Assembly (NCBI RefSeq): GCF_000413315.1
Contig: NZ_KE340298.1
Span: 228,718 to 292,717 of the forward strand
Reading direction: 5' to 3'
Source of the DNA: Propionibacterium sp. oral taxon 192 str. F0372
Lineage (GTDB): Bacteria; Actinomycetota; Actinomycetes; Propionibacteriales; Propionibacteriaceae
DNA length: 64,000 nt
This document shows, one piece after another, positions 1 through 7,495 of this stretch; position 1 is the stretch's first letter, and each line of letters starts with the position of its first letter. The position numbers were made by a program, and so were the translations under genes. The notes beneath the pieces were generated by a model. It was not told where the DNA came from. It saw nothing but the letters and a program-made list of their open reading frames with translations, and searched no databases.

Positions 1-732
1 CTGGTCGCAACCATCACATTGATGTGCATTGGCGTCGCGGTGGCAATGATCAACCGGTTCAGCATCCACCGCTCAATGGTTGTCGCCGTCGCGCGGGCTG
101 CCCTCCAGTTGCTCCTGGTGTCCTCGGTGGTAGTCGCCGCGATCGGTCAGGTGTGGACCTCCTTGTTGTTCATCGCCGTCATGTTCACCATCGCCGTGTG
201 GACGACCACCGGGCGGGTCGGGACACGCTCCACGTGGTGGTGGTCTGCGCTGAGCCTCGCGGCAGGTGTATTGCCCACGTTGCTGGTCGTTTTCGCCTCC
301 CGCACGGCGCCTTTCAATGGCATGGCGATGATCCCGATCGGCTCGATCATCATCGGTAACACCATGGCAGCCCACACCCTCGCCGGACGCAGATTTTTTC
401 CCGAGTTGCGTTTCCAGGCCGGGGTCTATGAAGCAGGGCTTGCCCTGGGCATGAACCGGGTGATGGCCACCCGCATGGTGCTGGGACCAATCGTCTCCGA
501 ACCGCTGGTTCCCTCCCTGGATTCCACGCGGACCGTCGGTCTGGTCACCCTCCCCGGCGCCTACGTCGGGGTGCTTATGGGAGGTGGTACAGCCTTGCAG
601 GCAGGAGCTGCCCAGTTGTTGGTCCTAGTGGGCATCGTGGTCTCTCAGACGGTGACGGTGGCCGTAATGACCCGTCTGATCACTTCGGGACGACTGCTAC
701 CCGACGATTTGATCACGATGCTGCACCCCTGA
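1..732 (+). CDS. fetB: FetB/YbbM-type ABC transporter permease (5' end outside window)
   Basis: The frame is open from base 1, so the start codon probably lies just outside the window; about 243 residues are present against roughly 255-260 for the family. The protein is a multi-span membrane permease of the UPF0014/FetB group, which in E. coli works with the ATPase FetA in iron homeostasis. Visible family features are a conserved central stretch around G-S-I-I-I-G-N followed by A-H-T-L, the E-A-G-L-A-L-G segment after it, and an L-P-G-A-Y-V-G-V motif in the last third. The ATPase partner would be upstream, outside the window. The 3' end overlaps the convergent dgt gene by 20 bp. Family assignment is by recognition; the transported substrate is inferred. 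Confidence 0.8.
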   Translation: MVATITLMCIGVAVAMINRFSIHRSMVVAVARAALQLLLVSSVVVAAIGQVWTSLLFIAVMFTIAVWTTTGRVGTRSTWWWSALSLAAGVLPTLLVVFASRTAPFNGMAMIPIGSIIIGNTMAAHTLAGRRFFPELRFQAGVYEAGLALGMNRVMATRMVLGPIVSEPLVPSLDSTRTVGLVTLPGAYVGVLMGGGTALQAGAAQLLVLVGIVVSQTVTVAVMTRLITSGRLLPDDLITMLHP

Positions 733-1855
733 TGTTGTAACGGTGGCCGATTCCCGGTGGGAAGGTCTCGGGATCCCAACCAAGCAGCCGTTCCCCTTGA
801 GTCAAGGCGAATCTGTCAGTCATGCCCGCCACATAGGTGACTGCCGCGACGGTGAGATCATCACCCACGTGTGGTGTAGGCATGCTCTCGGGATGATCGA
901 CGTAGTAATGAACCAGTTGTTGAAGCAGCCGGATCATGACATGGGATTGCTCGAGGGATTCTGGACGGGTGTAGATGTGCTCATAGTTGAACCGGCGCAG
1001 CTGAGACAGGGCGTGGGCGGTGCGGGAATCCATGCCGACCATTCCGTGCTCGACGACGGTTGCGGATACCGCACGAATGAGCACGCCAAGTTGGGTACGT
1101 CGTTCGGCCCCGAGCACCTCCACCACATCGGTCGGCAGATCGCCGACACCAACGATGCCGGCGTGGATGGCGTCCTCAAGATCGTGGGCGCAATAAGCGA
1201 TTCGATCAGCCCAGCTGACGATTTCTCCCTCAATGGTCACCGGAGCTGGCGATGACCAAGAGTGGTTGCGTATGCCATCCAAGGTTTCGGCACACAGATT
1301 GAGATCGTGCAAGGCGATGTCGGCGCCCCATGGACCATGGTCGAAACCATCGGGAAGAAAGGCATCGAAGGCCTCCTCAGCTGCATGCCCACCCGGGCCA
1401 TGACCGCAGTCGTGGCCAAGGGCCATGGCATCACACAAGGTGACGTTGGCACCGACCGCCCGTGCGATGGAGGTGGCGACCTGGGCCACCTCAATAGCAT
1501 GGGTGAGCCTGGTGCGCTGATGGTCGGTGGGATGGACGACAACCTGGGTCTTGCCGGCCAGGCGTCGGAAGGCTGCCGAGTGCACGATGCGGTCACGGTC
1601 GCGTTCAAAGCAAGTGCGTTCGGGATCCGGCTCCTCCTCAACAGCCCGATGGCCCGCACCATGAGCCAAAGTGGCGCCGGGACGCAAGGTGGCGGCCTCC
1701 CGTTCCTCACGCGCTGTCCGGTCGACGAGAGGATCAGCGCTCATGGTGACCCGGGTATCACGATGGGCGGTGATGAATTGATCGCCACCGTGGCCGGTCA
1801 TCGTCCGCGCCCAAGACTGTGCCCGGGGGTTCACCGGCAATGGTTGGGAGCTCAT
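713..1855 (-). CDS. dgt: dGTPase-like HD-domain deoxynucleoside triphosphate triphosphohydrolase
   Basis: 380 residues. Enzymes of this family hydrolyse dNTPs to the deoxynucleoside and triphosphate. The HD-type metal site is visible: a histidine in the R-L-T-H-A-I-E-V-A-Q segment, the H-D pair in A-L-G-H-D-C-G-H-G-P, and a later aspartate in the S-W-A-D-R-I-A-Y segment. The N-terminal R-D-R-I-V-H-S-A-A-F-R-R-L-A-G-K-T-Q block is typical of the bacterial dGTPase group. I keep the ATG at 1855 because a GGAAGAA sequence sits about 7 bases upstream; an internal ATG at 1744 would trim a poorly conserved leader of 37 residues but has no clear ribosome binding site. In other actinobacteria dgt lies near dusB and glyS, so the accessory insert at 1.9-4.1 kb interrupts that neighbourhood. 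Confidence 0.88.
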   Translation of the reverse strand: MSSQPLPVNPRAQSWARTMTGHGGDQFITAHRDTRVTMSADPLVDRTAREEREAATLRPGATLAHGAGHRAVEEEPDPERTCFERDRDRIVHSAAFRRLAGKTQVVVHPTDHQRTRLTHAIEVAQVATSIARAVGANVTLCDAMALGHDCGHGPGGHAAEEAFDAFLPDGFDHGPWGADIALHDLNLCAETLDGIRNHSWSSPAPVTIEGEIVSWADRIAYCAHDLEDAIHAGIVGVGDLPTDVVEVLGAERRTQLGVLIRAVSATVVEHGMVGMDSRTAHALSQLRRFNYEHIYTRPESLEQSHVMIRLLQQLVHYYVDHPESMPTPHVGDDLTVAAVTYVAGMTDRFALTQGERLLGWDPETFPPGIGHRYNIRGAAS

Positions 1856-1961
1856 GATGCGATTCTTCCAGCACTCACCGACAAAACATGACTGGACAAC
1901 GAATTCTCCTGTTTCGCGAACCGGCAGCGCCTGAACCGGGACGCTGGTAGCGTCGTCGGCA

Positions 1962-2034
1962 CGGCGTGTAGCTCAGTAGTCAGAGCGGCGGGCTAAGGAC
2001 CCGCAGGGAGCAGGGGCGGTACCTGCCACGCCGG
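1962..2034 (+). ncRNA. tRNA-like cloverleaf with non-canonical loops, directly upstream of an unknown gene
   Basis: All four tRNA stems can be drawn with perfect pairing: a 7-bp acceptor (1962-1968 with 2027-2033), U8/A9 at 1969-1970, a D stem GCTC/GAGC (1971-1974 with 1983-1986), an anticodon stem GCGGG/CCCGC (1988-1992 with 2000-2004), a 5-nt variable region (2005-2009) and a T stem GCAGG/CCTGC (2010-2014 with 2022-2026). The loops are wrong for a translating tRNA: the T loop is GGCGGTA instead of TTCRANY, the D loop AGTAGTCA lacks the GG pair, and the anticodon loop CTAAGGA would give AAG (Leu), although Leu tRNAs have a long variable arm. No CCA is encoded (CGA follows). The Shine-Dalgarno of the next gene begins 8 nt downstream, so the element is probably in that gene's transcript. 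Structure is seen directly; function is unknown. Confidence 0.6.
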
Positions 2035-2052
2035 CGAGACCGGAGGAGAAGC

Positions 2053-2817
2053 GTGTCTGGCTATGCGTATCACCAGCTCGCCAAGGCGGTTCAGGCCGTA
2101 CTGGCCGCCGAGAATACGCAGGCTAGGCGTGACGCCAATGCCCGCATGGAAGCTTGGGTTCGGGTACTTGATGGGATGGCCGATACCTCGGTGAGGATCG
2201 GAGCACGCAAGCCGACAAAACTACCTGAATGGGTAACACTGGAGGTCATGCGCGGCGGTTTCACAACGGGACGCGCAAAAGCGGATTCGCCGCTACGGCC
2301 CGACGAGATCGAGCGGGCAACCCGGCTGGGCATCGAACCCACACTGGCAAATATCTTTTTCTCTTGGCTGACGCCCGAAGGCTTAGCTGAACTCGACCGG
2401 ATGCTCGCCGATGGTGCGTATGCCGTGTTTTTACCCGAGGACGGCGCGTTGCTCGCCGTGGCAGCACTCATCCGGCTCGGCGATGAGGCTGCCGCACGCC
2501 AGCTGCTGGCCAAGTTGGAACCATTCGCCAACCAACTGCACTTCACGCCGATCCCAGCCGAACCACTGCCAGACCGCGGCTCGAAGGTATTCCGGATGAC
2601 TGCCGGAGAGGTCGCAGATGCCTTGGCGAAGCGCCAATCGCGTGATGCTCTCCTCGCACAGAAGGAGGCCATTGAGGTCTGGCTGCCGCTGCCCAGCTCG
2701 TCTCCGCCTACGACATCGCCATCGCAACCGCCAGGCGGTGCGGCAAGTACCGCAACCCGAAAGAGAACTTACCGATCCTCGTTGGGGAGCTGCGACGGGT
2801 TATCGAGGGCACCCTGA
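2053..2817 (+). CDS. Unknown protein, N-terminal part of a frameshifted roughly 670-residue gene
   Basis: Starts with GTG behind a strong GGAGGAG (2042-2048, 4-nt spacer), 19 bases after the tRNA-like element. I do not recognise the family. The real protein sequence appears to run to about residue 210 (near 2682); after that this frame yields Ser/Pro/Thr-rich text unlike the rest and ends at 2817, while the -1 frame carries on with normal-looking protein (W-A-A-A-A-Q-L-V-S-A-Y-D and so on) into the next open frame. A one-base loss in the GG at 2681-2682 would explain this. Predicted content is mostly alpha-helical and soluble, with no signal peptide, no membrane segment and no obvious nucleotide-binding motif. 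It is not a known component of the neighbouring dgt or dusB genes and looks like an accessory insertion between them. Confidence 0.6.
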   Translation: MSGYAYHQLAKAVQAVLAAENTQARRDANARMEAWVRVLDGMADTSVRIGARKPTKLPEWVTLEVMRGGFTTGRAKADSPLRPDEIERATRLGIEPTLANIFFSWLTPEGLAELDRMLADGAYAVFLPEDGALLAVAALIRLGDEAAARQLLAKLEPFANQLHFTPIPAEPLPDRGSKVFRMTAGEVADALAKRQSRDALLAQKEAIEVWLPLPSSSPPTTSPSQPPGGAASTATRKRTYRSSLGSCDGLSRAP

Positions 2818-4061
2818 CCGAGCAGTCGCCCAGGGTACGACACGTATTAGCGTCAATCGCGGCAAAGCGGGGGCTGCCATCCTCGGCGAAGTGCGAAGGA
2901 ATCCGAGCACGCCAGCGGGAGTTCGTGGCGCAGCCGCTGCACGCGGAGCTGGCGCATACCGTCGCTAGACGAATGCGGGAACTGAGGCCAGACGACGGGA
3001 TTGAGCGCCTGGCTGTAGTGACTGCAGGGCTGGATCTGCCGCCGTCGGTGGCCCGGGTGACCGGGCGTGCGCGGATCGCAGAGATCGAAGATCTTGCCGA
3101 GGATGGAACGCTGCCCTCTGCTGAGATCCTCGCACTGTTGGTACCGCAACTGAGCGCGCCGAGCATGGGCCAAGGCATTCCCGACCCAGCCGTCCGGCAT
3201 TTGGTTGCCGAGATCTATAAGGCGTTCCGACGTCGGAGATCGTTGCTGCTATGGAACCTGCAGTCGCAGGTAAAGCTCAAAGAACTGCCATGGGCAGCGG
3301 CATTGCTGGCGCACGGCAACGAAGTAGAGTCCGAGGCATCGACGGCCAGCGCACAGCGGCTGGGCACGTTGTACCTTGATTACTTCCCCGGCACAGTGGT
3401 GCCAAACAACTTGGTGGAGGAGTTCCAGGCGCTGACGGCAGAGGCGAAACTGCCATGGGTGAAGGAACTGGCAGCGGACATCTTCGAGGGCCGCTTTGGG
3501 CCCGCGTACGTGGCTGCAGGGCGGCTCGCGGCGCGGCATCTAAAGGGATCGCTGTACGAGAGGTACCACGGCATCGACTACGCCGCGGTGTTTACCTCGC
3601 GCGATGAACAGCCAGACAAGAATGGATACCCGGAACTGACGGACTTCGACCGGATGTGCGGCTGCCACGAAAGCGGCGACGAATGCTGGTCGGTGGCCCG
3701 GAACGGCAAGATCATCGAACGGCAGCAGATCATCACCACCCATAACATCATCACCCTGGTGGAGTTGGGCTGCCAACCGTCGCGCGGCTGGGCTCACGCA
3801 GCGACGCAAGCGGCGCGCGACACGTTCCGGCTACTCGGGCTGGCCACCCAACAGGGGCACCCGCTGGCGGCCATAAAAAACGCAGCCTACGCTTGGCGTC
3901 AAGCGGTGCTGTACTGGTCATTGGGCGACCAGAATCCGGATGTTGGCTCACTGAAAGACTTGCCGGGAGCCAATGGCGAGCAGGCCGGAGAAGTCATTGC
4001 GGGGTTGGCCCATTGCCTGGCAGGAAAAGACTTCCGGCCATTCACCGGTTGGATCTCCTGA
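2682..4061 (+). CDS. Unknown protein, C-terminal part of the frameshifted gene
   Basis: The frame is open from 2676, just after a TGA at 2673-2675, and joins the preceding fragment by a -1 shift near 2682. The first in-frame start-like codon is GTG at 2925, which has no clear ribosome binding site and lies inside continuous coding sequence, so I read this as the second part of one protein rather than a separate gene. About 459 residues: a basic helical stretch near residue 115-215 (R-R-R-R-S-L-L-L-W-N), then a distinctive Cys/His cluster M-C-G-C-H-E-S-G-D-E-C-W followed by a conserved-looking Q-I-I-T-T-H-N-I-I-T-L-V-E-L-G block and a helical C-terminus. I do not recognise the family. It could be a decayed gene, a sequencing error or a programmed frameshift. 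A short inverted repeat (CTCCTG/CAGGAG, 4055-4070) spans its stop codon. Confidence 0.55.
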   Translation, partial: AAAAQLVSAYDIAIATARRCGKYRNPKENLPILVGELRRVIEGTLTEQSPRVRHVLASIAAKRGLPSSAKCEGIRARQREFVAQPLHAELAHTVARRMRELRPDDGIERLAVVTAGLDLPPSVARVTGRARIAEIEDLAEDGTLPSAEILALLVPQLSAPSMGQGIPDPAVRHLVAEIYKAFRRRRSLLLWNLQSQVKLKELPWAAALLAHGNEVESEASTASAQRLGTLYLDYFPGTVVPNNLVEEFQALTAEAKLPWVKELAADIFEGRFGPAYVAAGRLAARHLKGSLYERYHGIDYAAVFTSRDEQPDKNGYPELTDFDRMCGCHESGDECWSVARNGKIIERQQIITTHNIITLVELGCQPSRGWAHAATQAARDTFRLLGLATQQGHPLAAIKNAAYAWRQAVLYWSLGDQNPDVGSLKDLPGANGEQAGEVIAGLAHCLAGKDFRPFTGWIS

Positions 4062-4139
4062 CATCAGGAGATTCTGTCGCACTGCACCACACGCTTAGCC
4101 CCGAAGGCGACGACTCAGGATCTCATTGAGGTTTCCGGC

Positions 4140-5306
4140 TCAGCCACCAGAGACATCCATCTCGGCTTCGGACAGATCAAGTTCCAAACCGCTCCGGTCC
4201 ATCAGCCAGCCGTGTGGCATGGTCACCTTCGACCGTGGCGATCCCTGACGACCCCGGGGGCGGCCCAGTTCACTGGCCGGAAAGACGATGTCGTCGGGCA
4301 GCAGATCCAGCAGGTCATTGAGGCAAGCCATTGAATCGACCTTACCCAGGGCGTGACGCAATTCCCCGCCGACCGGGAAACCCTTGAAATACCAAGCCAC
4401 GTGTTTGCGGAGATCTTTCATCCCGTGGTTCTCGCCCCACAGGCGGCCCAGCAGTTCGGCATGTCGGCGCACGATCTGTTTCACCTCACCGAGAGTGGGC
4501 AGAGTGGTCACCTGTTGCCCATGAAAGGCTGCAGCCAGATCCCGGAACAGCCAAGGTCTTCCCAGGCAGCCGCGCCCGATCTCGACTCCGGCACACCCGG
4601 TCTGTTGCACCATCTCCAGTGCATCACCAGCTTCCCAGATATCTCCGTTGCCCAGCACCGGAATGTCCAAGGCATCAGCGAGTTGTTTGATCGGTTCCCA
4701 GTGAGCCCGACCGGAATAGGCTTCGGCGACGGTCCTGCCGTGTAGGCAGACTGCGGCCACCCCGCAGTCCTCGGCCAGCCGACCTACGTCCATGAAGGTG
4801 ATGTGTTCGTCGTCGATACCGATACGGGTCTTCACGCTCACCGGCACCCCATGACGGTCAGCAGCAGTGACGGCTGCAGACATGATCTTCTTAATCAAGT
4901 CAAGTTTCCACGGAAGCACTCCCCCACCTCCTTTACGAGTCACCTTGGGCACCGGGCAGCCGAAGTTGAGATCGATGTGGTCCGCAGCGAAGGATGTGCA
5001 CAAAATATCGACGGCTATTTCAAGGGAAACGGGATCCACCCCGTAGGTCTGAATAGAACGGGTCTCCCCATCCCAGAAGGTGAGCATCTCCGCGGTCTTC
5101 GAATCCCCCACGACAAGCCCCCGCGAAGTGATCATCTCGCAGACGTACAGCCCCGCTCCCTGTTCCCGGCACAGCTGCCGGAATGCGGCATTGGTGACCC
5201 CAGCCATAGGTGCGAGCACCACCGGAGTGCCGATCACCAGGGCATCCGGATTGGATGGTGAGTTCAACCGCAAGGGCGGCAGAACCGGGGTATCTGGTGC
5301 GGGCAT
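4140..5306 (-). CDS. dusB: tRNA-dihydrouridine synthase DusB
   Basis: 388 residues, FMN-dependent TIM-barrel enzyme that reduces uridine to dihydrouridine in the D loop of tRNA. Seen in the sequence: the N-terminal V-L-A-P-M-A-G-V-T-N-A-A-F-R block, the active-site segment H-I-D-L-N-F-G-C-P-V-P-K-V with the catalytic cysteine, then the glycine-rich G-G-G-G loop, V-K-T-R-I-G, the L-H-G-R-T motif that binds FMN phosphate and I-P-V-L-G-N-G-D. Length is normal for the actinobacterial form. It follows the MFS gene by 45 bp on the same strand and faces the accessory insert convergently. A tRNA-modifying enzyme next to a tRNA-like element may be coincidence, because dusB is normally found near dgt in this lineage. 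Confidence 0.93.
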   Translation of the reverse strand: MPAPDTPVLPPLRLNSPSNPDALVIGTPVVLAPMAGVTNAAFRQLCREQGAGLYVCEMITSRGLVVGDSKTAEMLTFWDGETRSIQTYGVDPVSLEIAVDILCTSFAADHIDLNFGCPVPKVTRKGGGGVLPWKLDLIKKIMSAAVTAADRHGVPVSVKTRIGIDDEHITFMDVGRLAEDCGVAAVCLHGRTVAEAYSGRAHWEPIKQLADALDIPVLGNGDIWEAGDALEMVQQTGCAGVEIGRGCLGRPWLFRDLAAAFHGQQVTTLPTLGEVKQIVRRHAELLGRLWGENHGMKDLRKHVAWYFKGFPVGGELRHALGKVDSMACLNDLLDLLPDDIVFPASELGRPRGRQGSPRSKVTMPHGWLMDRSGLELDLSEAEMDVSGG

Positions 5307-5351
5307 CGCACAAGGCTAAGCGGTGAGTGCCTCCGGCACCAAGTGCCAGGC

Positions 5352-6704
5352 TCACTCGATCATCTCCAGATGCCGACGCTCCGGCAGAAGCAGCGCCGAT
5401 ACTGCGGCGATCAGGAAGGACACCGCGAAGACAGCGAACACCAAGGGGTTACCGCCCACCAGCAGCACTGGTACCAGCAGCGGGGCTACGATGGCCGCCA
5501 CCCGACCGACGGCCGAGGCCGCACCGGTGCCTGCTCCACGCAGCGCGGTCGGATAGATCTCCGGACCGATTGCGTACAAGGCTCCCCAAGCGCCCAAGTT
5601 GAAGAACGACAGCAGACATCCGAACGCAATGATTCCCGTTGTCGAATCCTGCATCCCGAAGAACAGGGCGCTGACTCCTGAACCGGTCAGGAAACATGCG
5701 AGGGTCGCACGTCGGCCCCAGACTTCGATAAGCCAAGCCGCCACGGCATATCCGGGCAGTTGGGCAACAGTGATGACCAAGGTGTACCCGAAGGAGCGCA
5801 CCAGGTCGTGGCCTTGACGCAGCAGCAGGGTCGGCATCCAGGTGAAAGCACCGTAGTAGGACAGGTTGACGAAGAACCACACGAGCCACAGTCCCACCGT
5901 CGAGCGACGATGTTCAGGCCCGAGCAATGATGTCGTCCTCACCGACCCGTTGCTGTCCTCCACCGAGGTGGGAGTTTCAGCAACGGCGACATCAAGATCA
6001 TAAGACGGCTCGACCCCTGAACCGCGTTCGAACCGCCGCACAGCGAGCTCTGCCTGGCGTTGACGGCCTTTCGATTCCAGGAACCTCACCGACTCCGGAA
6101 GCCCATGGCGCACCACCGCCGCATAGAAGGCTGGGACGACCCCCACGAGCAACGCCCATCGCCATCCTGACCACCCACCAGCAGTTTTCGGAACCAGGAA
6201 GTAACCGAGTGCTGCGGCAAGGATCCACCCCAGAGCCCAGAAACTCTCCAGCCACACGACCACCCGGCCACGAATCCTGGACGGCGCGTACTCGGAGACC
6301 AGGGTGGCTGCTACAGGCAGTTCGGCTCCGAGACCCAGCCCGACGACACCCCGCAACACGAGAAGCATCGTCACACCTGTGGAGAAGGCCGCGAGACCAG
6401 TCGCCAGACCATAGACGAGGAGGGTGAGAGCGAAGACGGCGCGTCGCCCGATCCGGTCAGCGGCCAGACCACCGGCACTTGCACCAACCATCATGCCGAC
6501 GAAACCGACTGAGCCGATCATCCCCAGTTCAGCGTTGTCCAACTGCCATTCGACAGATAGAGCGGTCATCACATATGAAATGAGCCCCACATCCATAGCG
6601 TCAAGAGCCCACCCGACCCCGGAGCCGATCAGCAACCGAGAATGTTCTCGTCCGAATCTCAAGCGATCCAGGCGTTGGGCCCGAGTGGACAGAACGTGAG
6701 TCAT
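5352..6704 (-). CDS. MFS transporter, sugar/aromatic-acid carrier type
   Basis: About 450 residues with 12 predicted membrane spans and a central hydrophilic loop. Signatures of the major facilitator superfamily are present: D-R-I-G-R-R between helices 2 and 3, R-G-V-V-G-L-G-L-G-A-E-L-P-V in helix 4, and P-E-S-V-R-F-L-E after helix 6, the pattern of the sugar-porter and aromatic-acid/H+ symport groups. Two starts are possible: ATG at 6722, which forms TGATG with the ecfT stop, and ATG at 6704, which has GGAGG 4 bases upstream; I chose 6704. It is the last gene of the run gntR-ecfS-ecfA-ecfT-MFS, so it may share regulation with the ECF transporter. The substrate cannot be read from sequence. 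Confidence 0.8.
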   Translation of the reverse strand: MTHVLSTRAQRLDRLRFGREHSRLLIGSGVGWALDAMDVGLISYVMTALSVEWQLDNAELGMIGSVGFVGMMVGASAGGLAADRIGRRAVFALTLLVYGLATGLAAFSTGVTMLLVLRGVVGLGLGAELPVAATLVSEYAPSRIRGRVVVWLESFWALGWILAAALGYFLVPKTAGGWSGWRWALLVGVVPAFYAAVVRHGLPESVRFLESKGRQRQAELAVRRFERGSGVEPSYDLDVAVAETPTSVEDSNGSVRTTSLLGPEHRRSTVGLWLVWFFVNLSYYGAFTWMPTLLLRQGHDLVRSFGYTLVITVAQLPGYAVAAWLIEVWGRRATLACFLTGSGVSALFFGMQDSTTGIIAFGCLLSFFNLGAWGALYAIGPEIYPTALRGAGTGAASAVGRVAAIVAPLLVPVLLVGGNPLVFAVFAVSFLIAAVSALLLPERRHLEMIE

Positions 6705-6721
6705 TCCGCCTCCAATACGCA

Positions 6722-7495
6722 TCAGGTTGTCGTAAGAACGCTACCCCATCCCAGTCCGAACCTGACGACCGGTACCATGATGGTGACAAGAAGAGCGACC
6801 GCGAAAATGCCCCGATCCCTGGGCGTCCAGACGAGCCGGGACATGACGGTCATCCGGCGGGAGGCTCCATGCCCTCTCATGCTCAGGGCTATCGCCATGT
6901 CCTGTGCCGTCGCCATGCACGTGACGATCAGCGGCACCATGAGCGCCACCGCACTGCGCCAGGCGCTGACCGTGCCCCGCCCCTGGATTCCCCTGGCAGT
7001 CTGGGCCTCGGCAATCTGTTCCCTGCGGGCGAGCAGCCGCGGAACCGTCGCCACGGAACAGGTGATCACCGTGGTCACCGAGGGTGGGAGTCTCCAATGG
7101 TTGGCGAGTTCGATCACCTCGTCCACCTCGGCATCAGCCAGGACTATCCATGTCGCTAAAAGCATCGCCACCATGCGAAGGACAAACATCCCACCAGCCG
7201 CCACACCTGCCCAGGTGGCCGTCGCCGGTCCCAAGGTGAACAGCACCTGCCCCAGCACCGGATCATTCAGAAATCGCAGAGGTGGGACAAAGACTGTGAC
7301 GCACCACACCACCGCCATGATCACCAGCATCGGCCGAAGCATCTTCCCTGCCCCTGTCAGCTGCACTCCGAGCACGGCCATCGACACCAGTTCGCAGCCG
7401 ACCACACCGAGTAGCCAGCCGGGATGGGAGAAGCATATGACGGCGACTGTGACACAGACCAGAAGCATCGAACGGGCCCGCAGATCGATCCTCAC
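6722..7495 (-). CDS. ecfT: ECF transporter transmembrane component T
   Basis: 257 residues with about five to six hydrophobic segments, the scaffold subunit that couples the ATPases to the substrate-binding S component in energy-coupling-factor vitamin and metal transporters. The two short coupling motifs expected in EcfT cytoplasmic helices are visible: A-R-G-I-Q-G-R-G and, about 35 residues later, S-M-R-G-H-G. The start codon overlaps the stop of the fused ATPase gene by 4 nt (ATGA), indicating translational coupling. Together with the S and fused A genes it makes a complete dedicated (group I) ECF transporter. Confidence 0.85.
   Translation of the reverse strand: MRIDLRARSMLLVCVTVAVICFSHPGWLLGVVGCELVSMAVLGVQLTGAGKMLRPMLVIMAVVWCVTVFVPPLRFLNDPVLGQVLFTLGPATATWAGVAAGGMFVLRMVAMLLATWIVLADAEVDEVIELANHWRLPPSVTTVITCSVATVPRLLARREQIAEAQTARGIQGRGTVSAWRSAVALMVPLIVTCMATAQDMAIALSMRGHGASRRMTVMSRLVWTPRDRGIFAVALLVTIMVPVVRFGLGWGSVLTTT

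Noticed and set aside
1962..2034. Annotating this element as a normal tRNA-Leu(AAG)
   Set aside because: T loop lacks TTC, D loop lacks GG, variable arm is too short for Leu, and no CCA follows. Kept as tRNA-like.
2673..2700. Programmed -1 frameshift site
   Set aside because: No X-XXY-YYZ slippery heptamer and no clear stimulatory hairpin; a simple one-base deletion is the simpler reading, though not proven.
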